The notes under the pieces: generated by a model
Database searches by the model: none
The model's input: only the letters and a program-made list of their open reading frames with translations
Told to the model about the DNA's origin: nothing
Shown here: piece after piece, positions 6,792 through 16,074 of the stretch
How the letters are laid out: every line of letters starts with the position of its first letter
How positions within the stretch are numbered: position 1 is the first letter of the stretch
Position numbers and translations under genes: made by a program
Origin: CAYJBH01 sp964368815
GTDB taxonomy: Bacteria; Bacillota; Clostridia; Oscillospirales; Ruminococcaceae
Assembly: GCA_964368815.1 (NCBI GenBank)
Contig: CAYJDA010000022.1
Coordinates: 1-40,559 of the forward strand
DNA: 40,559 bases
Reading direction: 5' to 3'

Positions 6792-8265
6792 AATATTGAT
6801 AGTAGATGATGAAGAGATGATAAGAATGGGCATAAAAAACTCTATGCCCTGGGACGAACTCGAGATTTCGGAAGTGTACACGGCAGCTTCAGCCGCCGAA
6901 GGATTGCGTATAATTGGCGAATATAAGCCCGATATACTGCTCACCGATATTTATATGTCATCTATGAATGGGATAGAGTTGATAGAGCTTGCAAAAAATG
7001 TTAGTCCTCTTATACGTACAATTGTCCTCACGGGATACAACTCGTTTGATTATGCGAGGGATTGCCTGCGATTAAAGGTCGATGAATTTTTACTAAAACC
7101 AGTGGATGAAATTGAACTTGCCGATGCGATAAAAAATGTTAAAAACGATATAATGATTTCAAATGTAAATTTGACAGATCTGAGAGGCCGCCTACAACTT
7201 GAAAAAGGAATGCAGGACGCAGTTGCAGGTCGCCTTAAAAGTGTTGATGTTCTGTGGGAATTTTTTCCTAATATGTCTATATCGGAGTTTCAACTTGCAA
7301 TATTTCCATCCGGTGTTGTTGTTGAGGCAGAAAATTACAGTTTTAACATGACCATGATACATAGTCTTTGCATCGATAGGTTGGATGGTTATGGTAAAGG
7401 GGCTACATTTTGTGATACAGACGGTTCAATATGTGTGCTTTTGTTTTCAAATGTTGACGGGGAAAAACTGCATGGTGAGTTAGAACATTTGCAGTCTCTA
7501 CTTAAAAACAACTTTGACCTATCCCCTGATGTATTTTGCTCCCATAAATTTTCAGATATTAAAAGCTTGCAGCTTGTTTACACTGCATTGCGAGACGACA
7601 TAGGCAAACACTGTACCATCAAATTAAATCATGAGACGAAAGAAAATAATATAACTGCTTTTAGACGCCTTTTGTCGAGATGCGTTGGTGACAGTGAACA
7701 GTTACTATATACCTTTAATAGCTTTACCGAGAGATTGGCTGAATCTGATTTTTCTGATTCTATGGTTCGCCGTCTTTGCTTTGAAACTGCTTGCGACATA
7801 TATTTTTCCTATCTAAAATATGTGGGAGAACAGGATGGTGAAAGCCTAAATATGTTTGCATCGAGTATCATAAATATCCCGAAAGAGGAGCTGTTTGAGG
7901 CTACACGAAACTTTATAATGAACCTACACGAGAAGGAAACAGCAGACCATCATCGCCTAATCGAAAATGCGAAACAATATATACGTGAAAATCTTTCCGA
8001 AAACCTAACGGTTAAGGGAATAGCTTCACATCTTTTTATATCTCCGAACTATCTTTCACGGCTTTTCAAGCAGGTTTGCGATGAGGGGTGCAACGAGTAC
8101 ATAATACGAAAAAGAATGGAACAGGCAAAAATGCTGTTGCTATCTACCAATCTCAAAACCTACCAAATCGCACAAACGGTCGGATTTAACGACAACAATT
8201 ATTTTTCCATAGCTTTTAAAAAGCACACGGGAATTTCCCCGTCGCAGTATAGAAACAGACAATGA
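6784..8265 (+). CDS. YesN-like response regulator with AraC-type DNA-binding domain
   Basis: This 493-residue regulator has an N-terminal receiver domain (ILIVDDEEMIRMGI; phospho-acceptor Asp55 in LLTDIYM; Lys in LLKPVDE), a long middle region typical of YesN proteins, and a C-terminal double HTH. The HTH includes YIRENLSENLTVKGIASHLFISPNYLSRLFKQ and AQTVGFNDNNYFSIAFKKHTGISPSQYR. Its ATG overlaps the kinase stop, so the two are co-translated. Its likely target is the 21-bp-spaced repeat upstream of the binding-protein gene at 1631-1664. It should activate that operon after phosphorylation by the kinase. Confidence 0.92.
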   Translation: MHRILIVDDEEMIRMGIKNSMPWDELEISEVYTAASAAEGLRIIGEYKPDILLTDIYMSSMNGIELIELAKNVSPLIRTIVLTGYNSFDYARDCLRLKVDEFLLKPVDEIELADAIKNVKNDIMISNVNLTDLRGRLQLEKGMQDAVAGRLKSVDVLWEFFPNMSISEFQLAIFPSGVVVEAENYSFNMTMIHSLCIDRLDGYGKGATFCDTDGSICVLLFSNVDGEKLHGELEHLQSLLKNNFDLSPDVFCSHKFSDIKSLQLVYTALRDDIGKHCTIKLNHETKENNITAFRRLLSRCVGDSEQLLYTFNSFTERLAESDFSDSMVRRLCFETACDIYFSYLKYVGEQDGESLNMFASSIINIPKEELFEATRNFIMNLHEKETADHHRLIENAKQYIRENLSENLTVKGIASHLFISPNYLSRLFKQVCDEGCNEYIIRKRMEQAKMLLLSTNLKTYQIAQTVGFNDNNYFSIAFKKHTGISPSQYRNRQ

Positions 8266-8277
8266 AAAGGAGAAAAC

Positions 8278-10224
8278 ATGCCGAAAATTTATCACGTCAG
8301 CAAAAAAGGTCAAGATCAAAACACCGGAACCGAGACATCACCGTTTCTTACTATACAAAAAGCGGCCGATATCGCATTCCCCGGAGACACCATCATAGTA
8401 CATGAGGGTGAGTATCGTGAGTGGGTTAAGCCCGCATATGGTGGCAATAGCGATTTTGAACGCATTACCTATAAATCCGCCGATGGGGAAAAGGTTGTTT
8501 TAAAAGGCAGTGAACGCGTTGAAACTTGGGAAAAATTTGATGGAGATATCTGGCGCGTTGTACTACCGAACAGCTATTTTGGCGAGTATAACCCATTTAA
8601 AGAAACACTTTGGGGCGACTGGTTAATACATCCGCTACCGTCCGAGCGCGTGTTACACCTTGGAGATGTATATATGAATGGTCGGTCATTCTATGAAGCA
8701 TATGATATGGCTGACTTAAAAAGTAAAGATAAGAGATATGAGGGCTTTGCGCCACCTTGGAGTACTAAAAAAGAACTAATACCCGATCCTGATGGCACCC
8801 TTTATAAATGGCTTGCCGAGGTGGACATAAACAATACCGTTATCTATGCGGACTTTAACGGAAGTGACCCCAACAAGGAGCTTACCGAAATAAACGTTCG
8901 TCGTAGTGTATTTTATCCAGCTATAACCGGAATAAACTATATAACTGTATCCGGTTTTGAGCTATCACAAGCGGCCTGTGGCTGGGCACCTCCTACAGGC
9001 GACCAACCGGGACTTATCGGGCCTAACTGGAGTAAGGGCTGGATTATTGAAAATAATATTATACATGATGCTAAGTGCAGTGCGGTAAGTCTTGGCAAGG
9101 AAATATCTACCGGACATAACGAATCGACTATATGCCCACGCAAGCCCGGATATCAGTACCAGTTAGAAAGTGTGTTCCGTGCGCTTGATAATGGTTGGAC
9201 GAAGGAGAAGATAGGTTCCCACATCGTTCGATATAATAAAATTTACGACTGCGGTCAAAATGGCGTCGTCGGGCATATGGGTTCTGCATTTTGCCATATA
9301 CACGACAATCATATATTCAATATAGCAATGAAACACGAATTTTTCGGATATGAAATAGCCGGAATAAAGATGCATGCAGCCGTCGATACCAGAATTGTTC
9401 ATAACAGAATAAATGACTGCACCCTTGGCATTTGGTTAGACTGGCAGGCACAGGGCACACGTGTATCACGCAATCTTTTCTATCGCAATGAGCGCGACTT
9501 GTTTGTGGAGGTCACCCACGGTCCGTGCACCGTTGATAATAATATTTTCGGCTCCGACTACACCTTCGACAATGCAGCACAGGGAACAGCATACATTAAC
9601 AATCTCTGCTGCGGAGGCACACGTATGATTGATGTACTGGACCGCTCTACACCATATCATCAACCACATTCCACCCGTTTAATGGGCTTTGCATATACCT
9701 ATAGCGGTGACGACAGGCTTTATAACAATATTTTTATTAATTCAGATGCAATACCGAAAAGCCTTGTAAGCGGTACTTCGGTATATGATGCACATGTGGG
9801 AGACTATGAAGAATACATTCGTAGAATTGATGAGTACGGAATACTCAACGATCATATGAGACATATCGATGTAAAACAACCTGTCTACATCGCCGATAAT
9901 GCCTACTTTAACGGAGCTACCGTTTATAAATCGGAGGAAAGAAACTTTACAAGTGTAGTCAATCCAAACTGCATCGTTGTTGAAAAAGGAGATGAAGTTA
10001 ATATCGAAATAGAATTCACCGATGAATTTGTAGCTTACGAAACATGCGTGAAAAAAACCGAAGATCTCGGCTCAACACGTATATCGCAAGGCATCTATGA
10101 TGACTATAATGGTAACATGATTACATTTGACACTGATTATAACGCAAATAAACGTTCCAACAAAACTATAGCAGGACCGTTTGCAAACGTTAAGAGCGGG
10201 AAAAACATCATCAAGGTTTGGTAA
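8278..10224 (+). CDS. GH120 beta-xylosidase, right-handed beta-helix fold
   Basis: This 648-residue protein closely resembles, from memory, XylC of Thermoanaerobacterium saccharolyticum, the founding GH120 member. Shared stretches include GDTIIVHEGEYREWVKP, TADQPGLIGPNWSKGWIIEN-like text and GTRVSRNLFYRNERDLFVEV. The two GH120 catalytic residues are conserved with the right 23-residue spacing: Asp388 in WLDW as nucleophile and Glu411 in FVEVTHGP as acid/base. There is no signal peptide, so it works in the cytoplasm, releasing xylose from imported xylo-oligosaccharides. It starts 12 nt after the regulator gene behind AAGGAG and ends before a strong terminator. It is the best evidence for the substrate of the whole locus. 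Confidence 0.88.
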   Translation: MPKIYHVSKKGQDQNTGTETSPFLTIQKAADIAFPGDTIIVHEGEYREWVKPAYGGNSDFERITYKSADGEKVVLKGSERVETWEKFDGDIWRVVLPNSYFGEYNPFKETLWGDWLIHPLPSERVLHLGDVYMNGRSFYEAYDMADLKSKDKRYEGFAPPWSTKKELIPDPDGTLYKWLAEVDINNTVIYADFNGSDPNKELTEINVRRSVFYPAITGINYITVSGFELSQAACGWAPPTGDQPGLIGPNWSKGWIIENNIIHDAKCSAVSLGKEISTGHNESTICPRKPGYQYQLESVFRALDNGWTKEKIGSHIVRYNKIYDCGQNGVVGHMGSAFCHIHDNHIFNIAMKHEFFGYEIAGIKMHAAVDTRIVHNRINDCTLGIWLDWQAQGTRVSRNLFYRNERDLFVEVTHGPCTVDNNIFGSDYTFDNAAQGTAYINNLCCGGTRMIDVLDRSTPYHQPHSTRLMGFAYTYSGDDRLYNNIFINSDAIPKSLVSGTSVYDAHVGDYEEYIRRIDEYGILNDHMRHIDVKQPVYIADNAYFNGATVYKSEERNFTSVVNPNCIVVEKGDEVNIEIEFTDEFVAYETCVKKTEDLGSTRISQGIYDDYNGNMITFDTDYNANKRSNKTIAGPFANVKSGKNIIKVW

Positions 10225-10271
10225 TTCACCGATTTGGATTACACTCGAACGGTTATATTTTTTTACTTTCT

Positions 10272-10304
10272 GAGGAGGTCGATCATTGTATCGGCCTCCT
10301 TTTT
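10272..10304 (+). terminator. Rho-independent terminator of the xylosidase operon
   Basis: AGGAGGTCGAT (273-283 of this kilobase) pairs with ATCGGCCTCCT (290-300) through an 11-bp stem with one T-G pair and a 6-nt loop, followed by TTTT. The stop codon of the convergent GH2 gene (10303-10305) lies in its T-tract. Confidence 0.85.
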
Positions 10305-12642
10305 ATCTGCTAGATACTTCACAAACAACGGAACCAAGGGTATTGCTTTTAACTGTAAGCTTTATATTGCCGGTTTTGCCTTTTATCGAGCGTAGGATAA
10401 CCATGCATCTACCATTATAAAGGTTACAAAAATTTTCGGAAAATGTTCTGGTATCTGTGGCATCACCGTTATCACTTGCGAGATATTCTCCAACACCATC
10501 TACCACGAATTCAAGACGCATGTTTTCTCTCGGGCAAAGGTTGCCATTCCTATCAACTGCGGTGCATTTTATATATAATAGGTCATCTCCGTCAGCAGTT
10601 AAACATGTTTTTTCCGGTTCGAGAATTATTTTTGCCGCCTCTCCCGCAGTTCGAACAATGTCATAGACCTCACGGTTTTCGGTGGCAACCGCCATAAGCT
10701 CACCCTGCTCAAAAGGTATTCCTTTCCATATAATACGGTGTGAAAGGTCATCAAAAGAGTCATCCTTAACGCTGATACCAAGTGATTTTCCGTTGACAAA
10801 CAGCTCGGCACTGTCGTAATTTGTATAACAATGAACATCAACAATATCCCCATCATTCCAGCTCCAGTGAGGGAAGATATGAATAACATCTTTGTTAGTC
10901 CATTGTGCTTTATACGAATAATATCTGTCCTTTTCCATTCCGGCGAGATCGAATATACCAAAATAAGAGCTTCTTGATGGCCACTCCTTGCGATAAGGGG
11001 TTGGCTCGCCCAGATAATCAAAACCTGTCCAAACAAATTCGCCGAATACGTATTCATATCGCTCCTGCGCCGCAAATTCTTTGTCGGGCGTATAGGCCCA
11101 GGGTGGTCCCTCGGTATCGTATGAATTAACCTGCAAATTATCTCGAATTTTTGCTGGGAATGACACCTCGCAGTCAAGAAAATATTCTCCGCGAGAGCTC
11201 ACACAGGATGAGGTCTCACTTGCGTAAAGTATAGCATTTGGAAACTCTTTATGAAACTGTTCATAAAGATGCGGTTTATAGTTTATTCCCACAATATCCA
11301 CATGGTTGCAAAGCCCGTTTTTAAAAGCGTTTGTCGGCCTGTTAAACCCACAGGTAGTCGGGCGAGTATTATCTTCTCTATGGCAGATGTCGTTTAAAAA
11401 TTTTGCCGTCTCCCATCCATCTTCGTAATCCTGTTCCAAAATCTCGTTTCCAAGTGACCACATTATTACACTCGGATGATTTCGATCTCGGTGTATCATA
11501 TCAACAAGGTCAACTTCAGCCCATTTCTCAAAATGTTGGGCATAATCATTCGCGGTCTTGTTACGTTTCCACATGTCGAACGCTTCGTCAATTGCTACTA
11601 TACCATACTCATCACATAGGTCGAGTAATTCGGGGGCAGGTGGATTATGTGTACACCTTATAGCATTTGTACCCATTTCAATAAGTTTTTCGAGTTGACG
11701 GCGATATGCATATATATTTACCGCAGCACCGAGTGCACCGGCATCATGGTGTAAACAGACTCCGTTTAGCTTAATGTTTTCTCCGTTTAGGAAAAATCCT
11801 TTGTTAGCATCAAATGCTATGGTACGTACACCCAGACGTGTATTATAAAAATCTTTTACTAAACCGTCTACATACAGTTCAGCAGTGATCGTATATAGAT
11901 AGGGAGCGAATATATGCCACCTTTGATAATTGTTAACAATAAGCTCACACTCAAGTTTACTGCCATCACCCGCACACTCTTTCGATGCGATAGTATCTCC
12001 ATTTTCGTTTATCACGGTGTATTTAACAACATAGGGCTTGTTGTTTGTATTTACCTGTATGCAAGCATTAATTTTCGCATCACCTTCGACTGGCGTGCAG
12101 ATAGCAAAGAGCGGGTTGCTTGGAAAGAACTCGTCTGCTTTTTCTACTAACCTGACTGCTCGATATATTCCTGCGCCGGGATACCAACGAGATGCCGAGC
12201 TTTCCGGCGAGACACGAATCGCAAGAAGATTTTCGCCCTCACATAACAGCTTAGTTATATCAACACTAAAGGAGGAGTAGCCGTAAGGTCGACCACCACA
12301 TTCTTTTTCATTGACATAAACGGTGCTGTTCGACATAATGCCATCGAACTCCAAAAAAACATTTTTTGCTTCGGGCGATACGGTGAATTTTTTTCGATAC
12401 CACGCACCCTGGGTTATCGGCAGGCCACCCGTTCTCGCCACGTGTGTTATAGGAATAGCAATACCGTCGTCGATAACACTTTCATTTTGAATATCATTTT
12501 CACGGTCGAACGGCCCCTCGATAGCATAGTCGTGTGGAACACGAACCGTTCTCCATGAACCGTCATTAAAATTCTCAAGATAAGCTTCATCGGTATCACA
12601 GCAACAAAATTTCCAATCATAACAAAGATTTGTGGTTTTCAT
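10303..12642 (-). CDS. Glycoside hydrolase family 2 enzyme
   Basis: This is a 779-residue GH2 protein. An N-terminal jelly-roll sugar-binding domain (TQGAWYRKKFTV; EFDGIMSNSTVYVNEKECGGRPYGYSSF; GAGIYRAVRL) is followed by an immunoglobulin-like domain and a TIM barrel. The barrel contains RDRNHPSVIMWSLGNEI with acid/base Glu400 and YASETSS with nucleophile Glu476. C-terminal DUF4982-like (FPHWSWNDGDIVDVHCYTNYDSAELFVNGKSLG) and Ig-like domains follow. There is no signal peptide, so it acts inside the cell. Such enzymes are annotated as beta-galactosidases; the neighbouring xylan locus leaves open an arabinopyranosidase- or galactosidase-type role in trimming side chains. It runs convergently to the xylosidase operon, with GAGAGG before the ATG. 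Confidence 0.88.
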   Translation of the reverse strand: MKTTNLCYDWKFCCCDTDEAYLENFNDGSWRTVRVPHDYAIEGPFDRENDIQNESVIDDGIAIPITHVARTGGLPITQGAWYRKKFTVSPEAKNVFLEFDGIMSNSTVYVNEKECGGRPYGYSSFSVDITKLLCEGENLLAIRVSPESSASRWYPGAGIYRAVRLVEKADEFFPSNPLFAICTPVEGDAKINACIQVNTNNKPYVVKYTVINENGDTIASKECAGDGSKLECELIVNNYQRWHIFAPYLYTITAELYVDGLVKDFYNTRLGVRTIAFDANKGFFLNGENIKLNGVCLHHDAGALGAAVNIYAYRRQLEKLIEMGTNAIRCTHNPPAPELLDLCDEYGIVAIDEAFDMWKRNKTANDYAQHFEKWAEVDLVDMIHRDRNHPSVIMWSLGNEILEQDYEDGWETAKFLNDICHREDNTRPTTCGFNRPTNAFKNGLCNHVDIVGINYKPHLYEQFHKEFPNAILYASETSSCVSSRGEYFLDCEVSFPAKIRDNLQVNSYDTEGPPWAYTPDKEFAAQERYEYVFGEFVWTGFDYLGEPTPYRKEWPSRSSYFGIFDLAGMEKDRYYSYKAQWTNKDVIHIFPHWSWNDGDIVDVHCYTNYDSAELFVNGKSLGISVKDDSFDDLSHRIIWKGIPFEQGELMAVATENREVYDIVRTAGEAAKIILEPEKTCLTADGDDLLYIKCTAVDRNGNLCPRENMRLEFVVDGVGEYLASDNGDATDTRTFSENFCNLYNGRCMVILRSIKGKTGNIKLTVKSNTLGSVVCEVSSR

Positions 12643-12687
12643 CTTAACCTCTCTAATAATAAACAGAATATAATAAAGTCTGTTTCA

Positions 12688-12716
12688 AGTTTACGCTCTT
12701 CTTCTCGGCTTGTCAA
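12688..12716 (-). promoter_or_regulatory. Promoter of the GH2 gene
   Basis: On the minus strand, TTGACA (12711-12716), a 17-nt spacer and TAAACT (12688-12693) lie 46 nt upstream of the ATG at 12642. Confidence 0.65.
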
Positions 12717-12736
12717 GAAGGATTTAATGTAAACTG

Positions 12737-12745
12737 TGTTATAAT
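12737..12745 (+). promoter_or_regulatory. Extended -10 promoter of the sigma-factor operon
   Basis: TGTTATAAT at 12737-12745 is a perfect extended -10 with no recognisable -35 at the usual distance. It lies about 68 nt before the sigma-factor ATG and diverges from the GH2 promoter. Confidence 0.5.
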
Positions 12746-12812
12746 AAAAAAAACACTTTTTATCCGCACATTTTTGCTAGTTCAAACGTTAAACAATATG
12801 AAAGGAGGTTTT

Positions 12813-13280
12813 ATGTCTTTAGATTTAAAAGAGCAATACGAAAAAATATATGCGTTTTGCTATTTCAAGGTGCAAAGTAGAGAAGTAGCTGAAGATACAA
12901 CGCAAGAAACATTTCTGAAATTTTTTGAAACAACGCAGTATCTCGAAAAAGGTAAAAAACTTGCCTTTCTTTATACTATAGCACGAAATTTGTGTAACGA
13001 CCATTTCAGAAAAGCAAAGCAAACGCATGATATTAATAATTTGTTACAAACTTCACAAGAGGTAGCAGATAGCTTGGAAACTACTATTGCAGTTCGAACT
13101 GCTATATCAAAGTTGAATGTTGATGACCAAGAAATAATGCTACTTCGATTTACAAATGAACTCGGAATAGGGGAGATTGCAGAGTATTTAGGCGTTTCAA
13201 GATTTGCGGTTTATCGTAGGCTAAATGCAATCGAAAAACAGTTAAAAGATGTTTTAAGAAAGGAGGATTTTTATGAATAA
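12813..13280 (+). CDS. ECF-type RNA polymerase sigma factor
   Basis: This is a short sigma-70 protein of about 155 residues with only regions 2 and 4. Region 2 is readable as YEKIYAFCYFKVQSREVAEDTTQETFLKFFE...AFLYTIARNLCNDHFRK. Region 4 is AISKLNVDDQEIMLLRFTNELGIGEIAEYLGVSRFAVYRRLNAIEKQLK. I start it at the ATG at 12813, directly behind AAAGGAGG, because the upstream extension carries no sigma sequence. Its end overlaps the next gene by 8 nt, and that gene encodes a membrane protein with a cytoplasmic N-terminus that may be its anti-sigma partner. The operon continues into an ABC exporter, so the sigma factor probably controls an envelope-stress or peptide-defence response. Confidence 0.85.
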   Translation: MSLDLKEQYEKIYAFCYFKVQSREVAEDTTQETFLKFFETTQYLEKGKKLAFLYTIARNLCNDHFRKAKQTHDINNLLQTSQEVADSLETTIAVRTAISKLNVDDQEIMLLRFTNELGIGEIAEYLGVSRFAVYRRLNAIEKQLKDVLRKEDFYE

Positions 13281-14007
13281 AAACTGTACACGCAAAGTGC
13301 TGAAATCTGCATTAAAACAAAACTTTGCTCCACCACCCGCACAGCGAAGGGAACAATTTTTAAACAGCATTTCATATCCAAAAGCACAGCCGGGTGAAGT
13401 GCTAATGTCACAAATCGGTTTTATTCGAAAAAGAGTTTGGTTATTGTTTTTCATTTGTGTCTGCTTTGCTTTTTTCTACACAGAGCTTTCGAATGTACCG
13501 AAAAATATTATTTCGATTATTTCGGCAATTTTGCCAATCATTTCGCTCGGAACAATTACCGAGATCTATAAAAGTACAGCACACAATATGTGCGAAATGG
13601 AACTTGCGTGTAAGCACAACTTATCTAAAATTACACTTATGCGGCTTGGTATACTTGGCACTGTCAGCTTTGTAATGCTCTTGCTATTTGTTGCTATTGC
13701 TTATAAAAGCGACTTCGGGACACTTAGAAATACAGTTTATATCGCTGTGCCATACCTGCTTACAAGCTATCTAAGTCTTTTGATTATCTGCAACCTTCGC
13801 ACAAAAGAAACGATTTATGTTTGTGGTGCAGTCAGCTTCGCTGTCAGTGTCTTTATTATGATAGCAAACAATAACTATAAGTTTATCTACAATTCGAACT
13901 TTACTTTTATATGGGTGATTACATTTGCAATGCTTATAGGATTACTCACATACAACTTTATTAGATTTGTTAAATTACAGGAGGAAATACAATGGAACTT
14001 GTTATAG
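13273..14007 (+). CDS. Polytopic membrane protein, candidate anti-sigma factor
   Basis: I do not recognise a named family. The 244-residue protein has a basic cytoplasmic N-terminus of about 55 residues (CTRKVLKSALKQNFAPPPAQRREQFLNSI), then about six hydrophobic segments grouped in pairs. There is no zinc-finger HxxxCxxC motif, so it is not a ZAS-type anti-sigma. Its position, overlapping the sigma-factor gene by 8 nt and the ATPase gene by 16 nt, argues for tight coupling with both. It could be a membrane anti-sigma factor or an accessory subunit of the ABC transporter. A strong AAAGGAGG precedes the start. Function is inference from context only. Confidence 0.6.
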   Translation: MNKNCTRKVLKSALKQNFAPPPAQRREQFLNSISYPKAQPGEVLMSQIGFIRKRVWLLFFICVCFAFFYTELSNVPKNIISIISAILPIISLGTITEIYKSTAHNMCEMELACKHNLSKITLMRLGILGTVSFVMLLLFVAIAYKSDFGTLRNTVYIAVPYLLTSYLSLLIICNLRTKETIYVCGAVSFAVSVFIMIANNNYKFIYNSNFTFIWVITFAMLIGLLTYNFIRFVKLQEEIQWNLL

Positions 14008-14861
14008 ATAGAATAACAAAGCAATATAAAAACAAAATTGCCGTTGATAGGCTATCTGTAAAACTTTCAAGTGGAGTTTACGGATTGCTCGGTGCAAACG
14101 GTGCAGGAAAAACAACACTTATGCGTATGATTTGCGGAATACTAAAGCCAACAAGTGGTGAAGTTAAGTTTAACGGCATCCCAGTATCGGAAGAAAACTA
14201 TCGCGATGCACTCGGTTATTTACCGCAAGACTTTGGTTATTACCCCGAATTTTCGGCACAGGATTTTATGTATTATATGGCGAGTCTTAAAGGAATGACA
14301 AAAGCACAGGCAAAGACAAAAACAAAGGAATTACTCGAAATCGTGTCTTTATCAGATGTTGCAAAAAAGAAAATCAAGACATTTTCGGGTGGTATGAAAC
14401 AGCGTTTAGGTATTGCACAGGCACTACTCAATAACCCTAAAATTTTGGTGCTTGACGAGCCAACCGCAGGGCTAGACCCCAAAGAACGTGTGCGTTTTCG
14501 TAATCTAATTTCGGAACTCGGAAAAGATAGAATTGTTCTTTTATCTACACATATTGTTTCTGATATTGAGAATATCGCAAGCACTATCCTTGTGATGAAA
14601 GACGGACAAATGCTTCATAGTGGTAGCTTAGATCATATTATTAAAACTATTGATGGCAAGGTTTTTGAATGTGTGGTTGACGGCAAAACCGGTGAAAATC
14701 TTATGTCAATTTACCCTGTAATAAACCTACGAGCAGAGGGAGAAAACACATTTTTACGCCTTGTTTGTGATGAAAAGCCACACGATACGGCGGTGAGTGT
14801 TTCAGCTACTTTGGAGGACTTGTACCTTTATTATTTTTCGGAGGTGAGTGGGGGTGAATAA
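13992..14861 (+). CDS. ABC transporter ATP-binding protein (ABC-2 export type)
   Basis: This 289-residue ATPase has Walker A GANGAGKTT, a Q-loop at YLPQDFGYYPEF, signature FSGGMKQRLG, Walker B ILVLDEPTAGLDP and the H-loop STHIVSDIE. The short C-terminal extension after ~220 is typical of ATPases that pair with ABC-2 permeases in peptide or antibiotic resistance exporters. It begins inside the end of the membrane-protein gene behind AGGAGG and overlaps the following permease gene. The two downstream permeases would form the channel. Substrate unknown. Confidence 0.92.
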   Translation: MELVIDRITKQYKNKIAVDRLSVKLSSGVYGLLGANGAGKTTLMRMICGILKPTSGEVKFNGIPVSEENYRDALGYLPQDFGYYPEFSAQDFMYYMASLKGMTKAQAKTKTKELLEIVSLSDVAKKKIKTFSGGMKQRLGIAQALLNNPKILVLDEPTAGLDPKERVRFRNLISELGKDRIVLLSTHIVSDIENIASTILVMKDGQMLHSGSLDHIIKTIDGKVFECVVDGKTGENLMSIYPVINLRAEGENTFLRLVCDEKPHDTAVSVSATLEDLYLYYFSEVSGGE

Positions 14862-16059
14862 TTTTTGGAGTTTAGTGAAGTTTGAGTATAAGAAGTTTAT
14901 TACAATAAAAACCATGATTGCATTTGCGGTTTTACTTTTGTTTACTGCTGTTTCCGCATTAGGGGTTGTAATAGGTAACACTTATGTGGATGGTGAGATT
15001 GCAAGCTCGAAGTATGAAAGTTTTATGATTGATAAAAGATATTCGATAGAACTGTCAGGTAGAGTGCTTGATGAAACTTTACTTAAAGAAGTGGTAACCG
15101 CTTTTGCTATTTATGATGAAGACGCCAGCATTGATGAAGCAAGGTACATATCAGATATTTATTTAAAGCCATATAATGATGTTTTAGCTATTGTTCGCAA
15201 TGTCTATGGAATATTTGGCTATGAAGAAATAGGCGATATTACAGATGAACAAATTGCTAACTTTTATGAAATACGCCAAGAAAATGTGGGAAATTATATA
15301 AAGTCAATTCCATTAAATAACAACTCAAAAGAAATGCTTTTAGATTTATCAGAAAAGCGAGAAACCCCAATTGTTATGGGATATAAGGATTCCTATATAT
15401 TATCAATGAGCATGATGGATTCATCGAGCTTAGTTATGGCTTTTTTTCTTGCGTTTTTGTTTTCCGGTATCTTTGCTAAAGAGTATCAAACAAATGTAAT
15501 ATCTTTGCAATTAACAAGTAGAAAAGGTAAACGTAGTTTATTTTTAGCAAAAATGTTTACTGTTTTTTCAGCGACTATATTAGTAGCTTTATTGGTGCTT
15601 TTGGTTAACTTCTTTACTTGTATGGTTGCTTACGGTTTTGAGGGCGCAAACACGGCGCTTCAAAATCATTTAGTTACTTCTCCATATCCGTTTACTGTGT
15701 TTGAGGCAGCAATTATTAATTTTACTGTGATATTTTTCGCATGTTTATTTTTAGTTTCGTTGATTAACATATTATCCTCTAAATGTAAAACACCATTTTT
15801 AGTACTTGCATTTTGCATTGTTGTAATACTTCTTCCCATTTTTATTCCAATACCTGAAACGCTACCTACACTTTTTAGAATAATGCAATTGTTTCCCAGT
15901 AATTCATTTTTATATCTTAATAATTTTTCTGTTTTAGTGTATGAACTGCCGTTTGTTTCAATGCCACCATATATATTTGTGCCTGTGTTTTATATAGTTG
16001 CTTCAACATTCATAGTATTTATTACGTATAAAAATTATATTAACCATCAAGTACGTTAA
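14854..16059 (+). CDS. ABC-2 type permease, copy 1
   Basis: This is a permease of about 401 residues with one N-terminal membrane helix, a long extracytoplasmic region (residues ~45-180) and five helices at the C-terminal end (LVMAFFLAFLFSGIFAKEYQTNVISLQL onward). I choose the GTG at 14854 over the GTG at 14848. The GGAGG at 14840-14844 is 9 nt away from it, and the product then begins MNNFWSLVKFEYKKF, matching the MNNFWTLVGFEYKKI start of the next gene. The two proteins share order and motifs throughout, including FxDxxYS/SLxLxGRxL and FSNEYQT-like text, so they arose by tandem duplication. It overlaps the ATPase gene by 8 nt. Confidence 0.82.
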   Translation: MNNFWSLVKFEYKKFITIKTMIAFAVLLLFTAVSALGVVIGNTYVDGEIASSKYESFMIDKRYSIELSGRVLDETLLKEVVTAFAIYDEDASIDEARYISDIYLKPYNDVLAIVRNVYGIFGYEEIGDITDEQIANFYEIRQENVGNYIKSIPLNNNSKEMLLDLSEKRETPIVMGYKDSYILSMSMMDSSSLVMAFFLAFLFSGIFAKEYQTNVISLQLTSRKGKRSLFLAKMFTVFSATILVALLVLLVNFFTCMVAYGFEGANTALQNHLVTSPYPFTVFEAAIINFTVIFFACLFLVSLINILSSKCKTPFLVLAFCIVVILLPIFIPIPETLPTLFRIMQLFPSNSFLYLNNFSVLVYELPFVSMPPYIFVPVFYIVASTFIVFITYKNYINHQVR

Positions 16060-16074
16060 AGGAGGTATGCCAAA

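Noticed and set aside
10626..11177. 183-codon minus-strand ORF within the GH2 gene
   Set aside because: It is in a different frame inside a well-supported GH2 barrel, with no ribosome site; a shadow.
12680..12705. Possible CcpA cre site over the GH2 promoter
   Set aside because: Only the central CG and a few flanking bases fit the consensus; too weak to claim.
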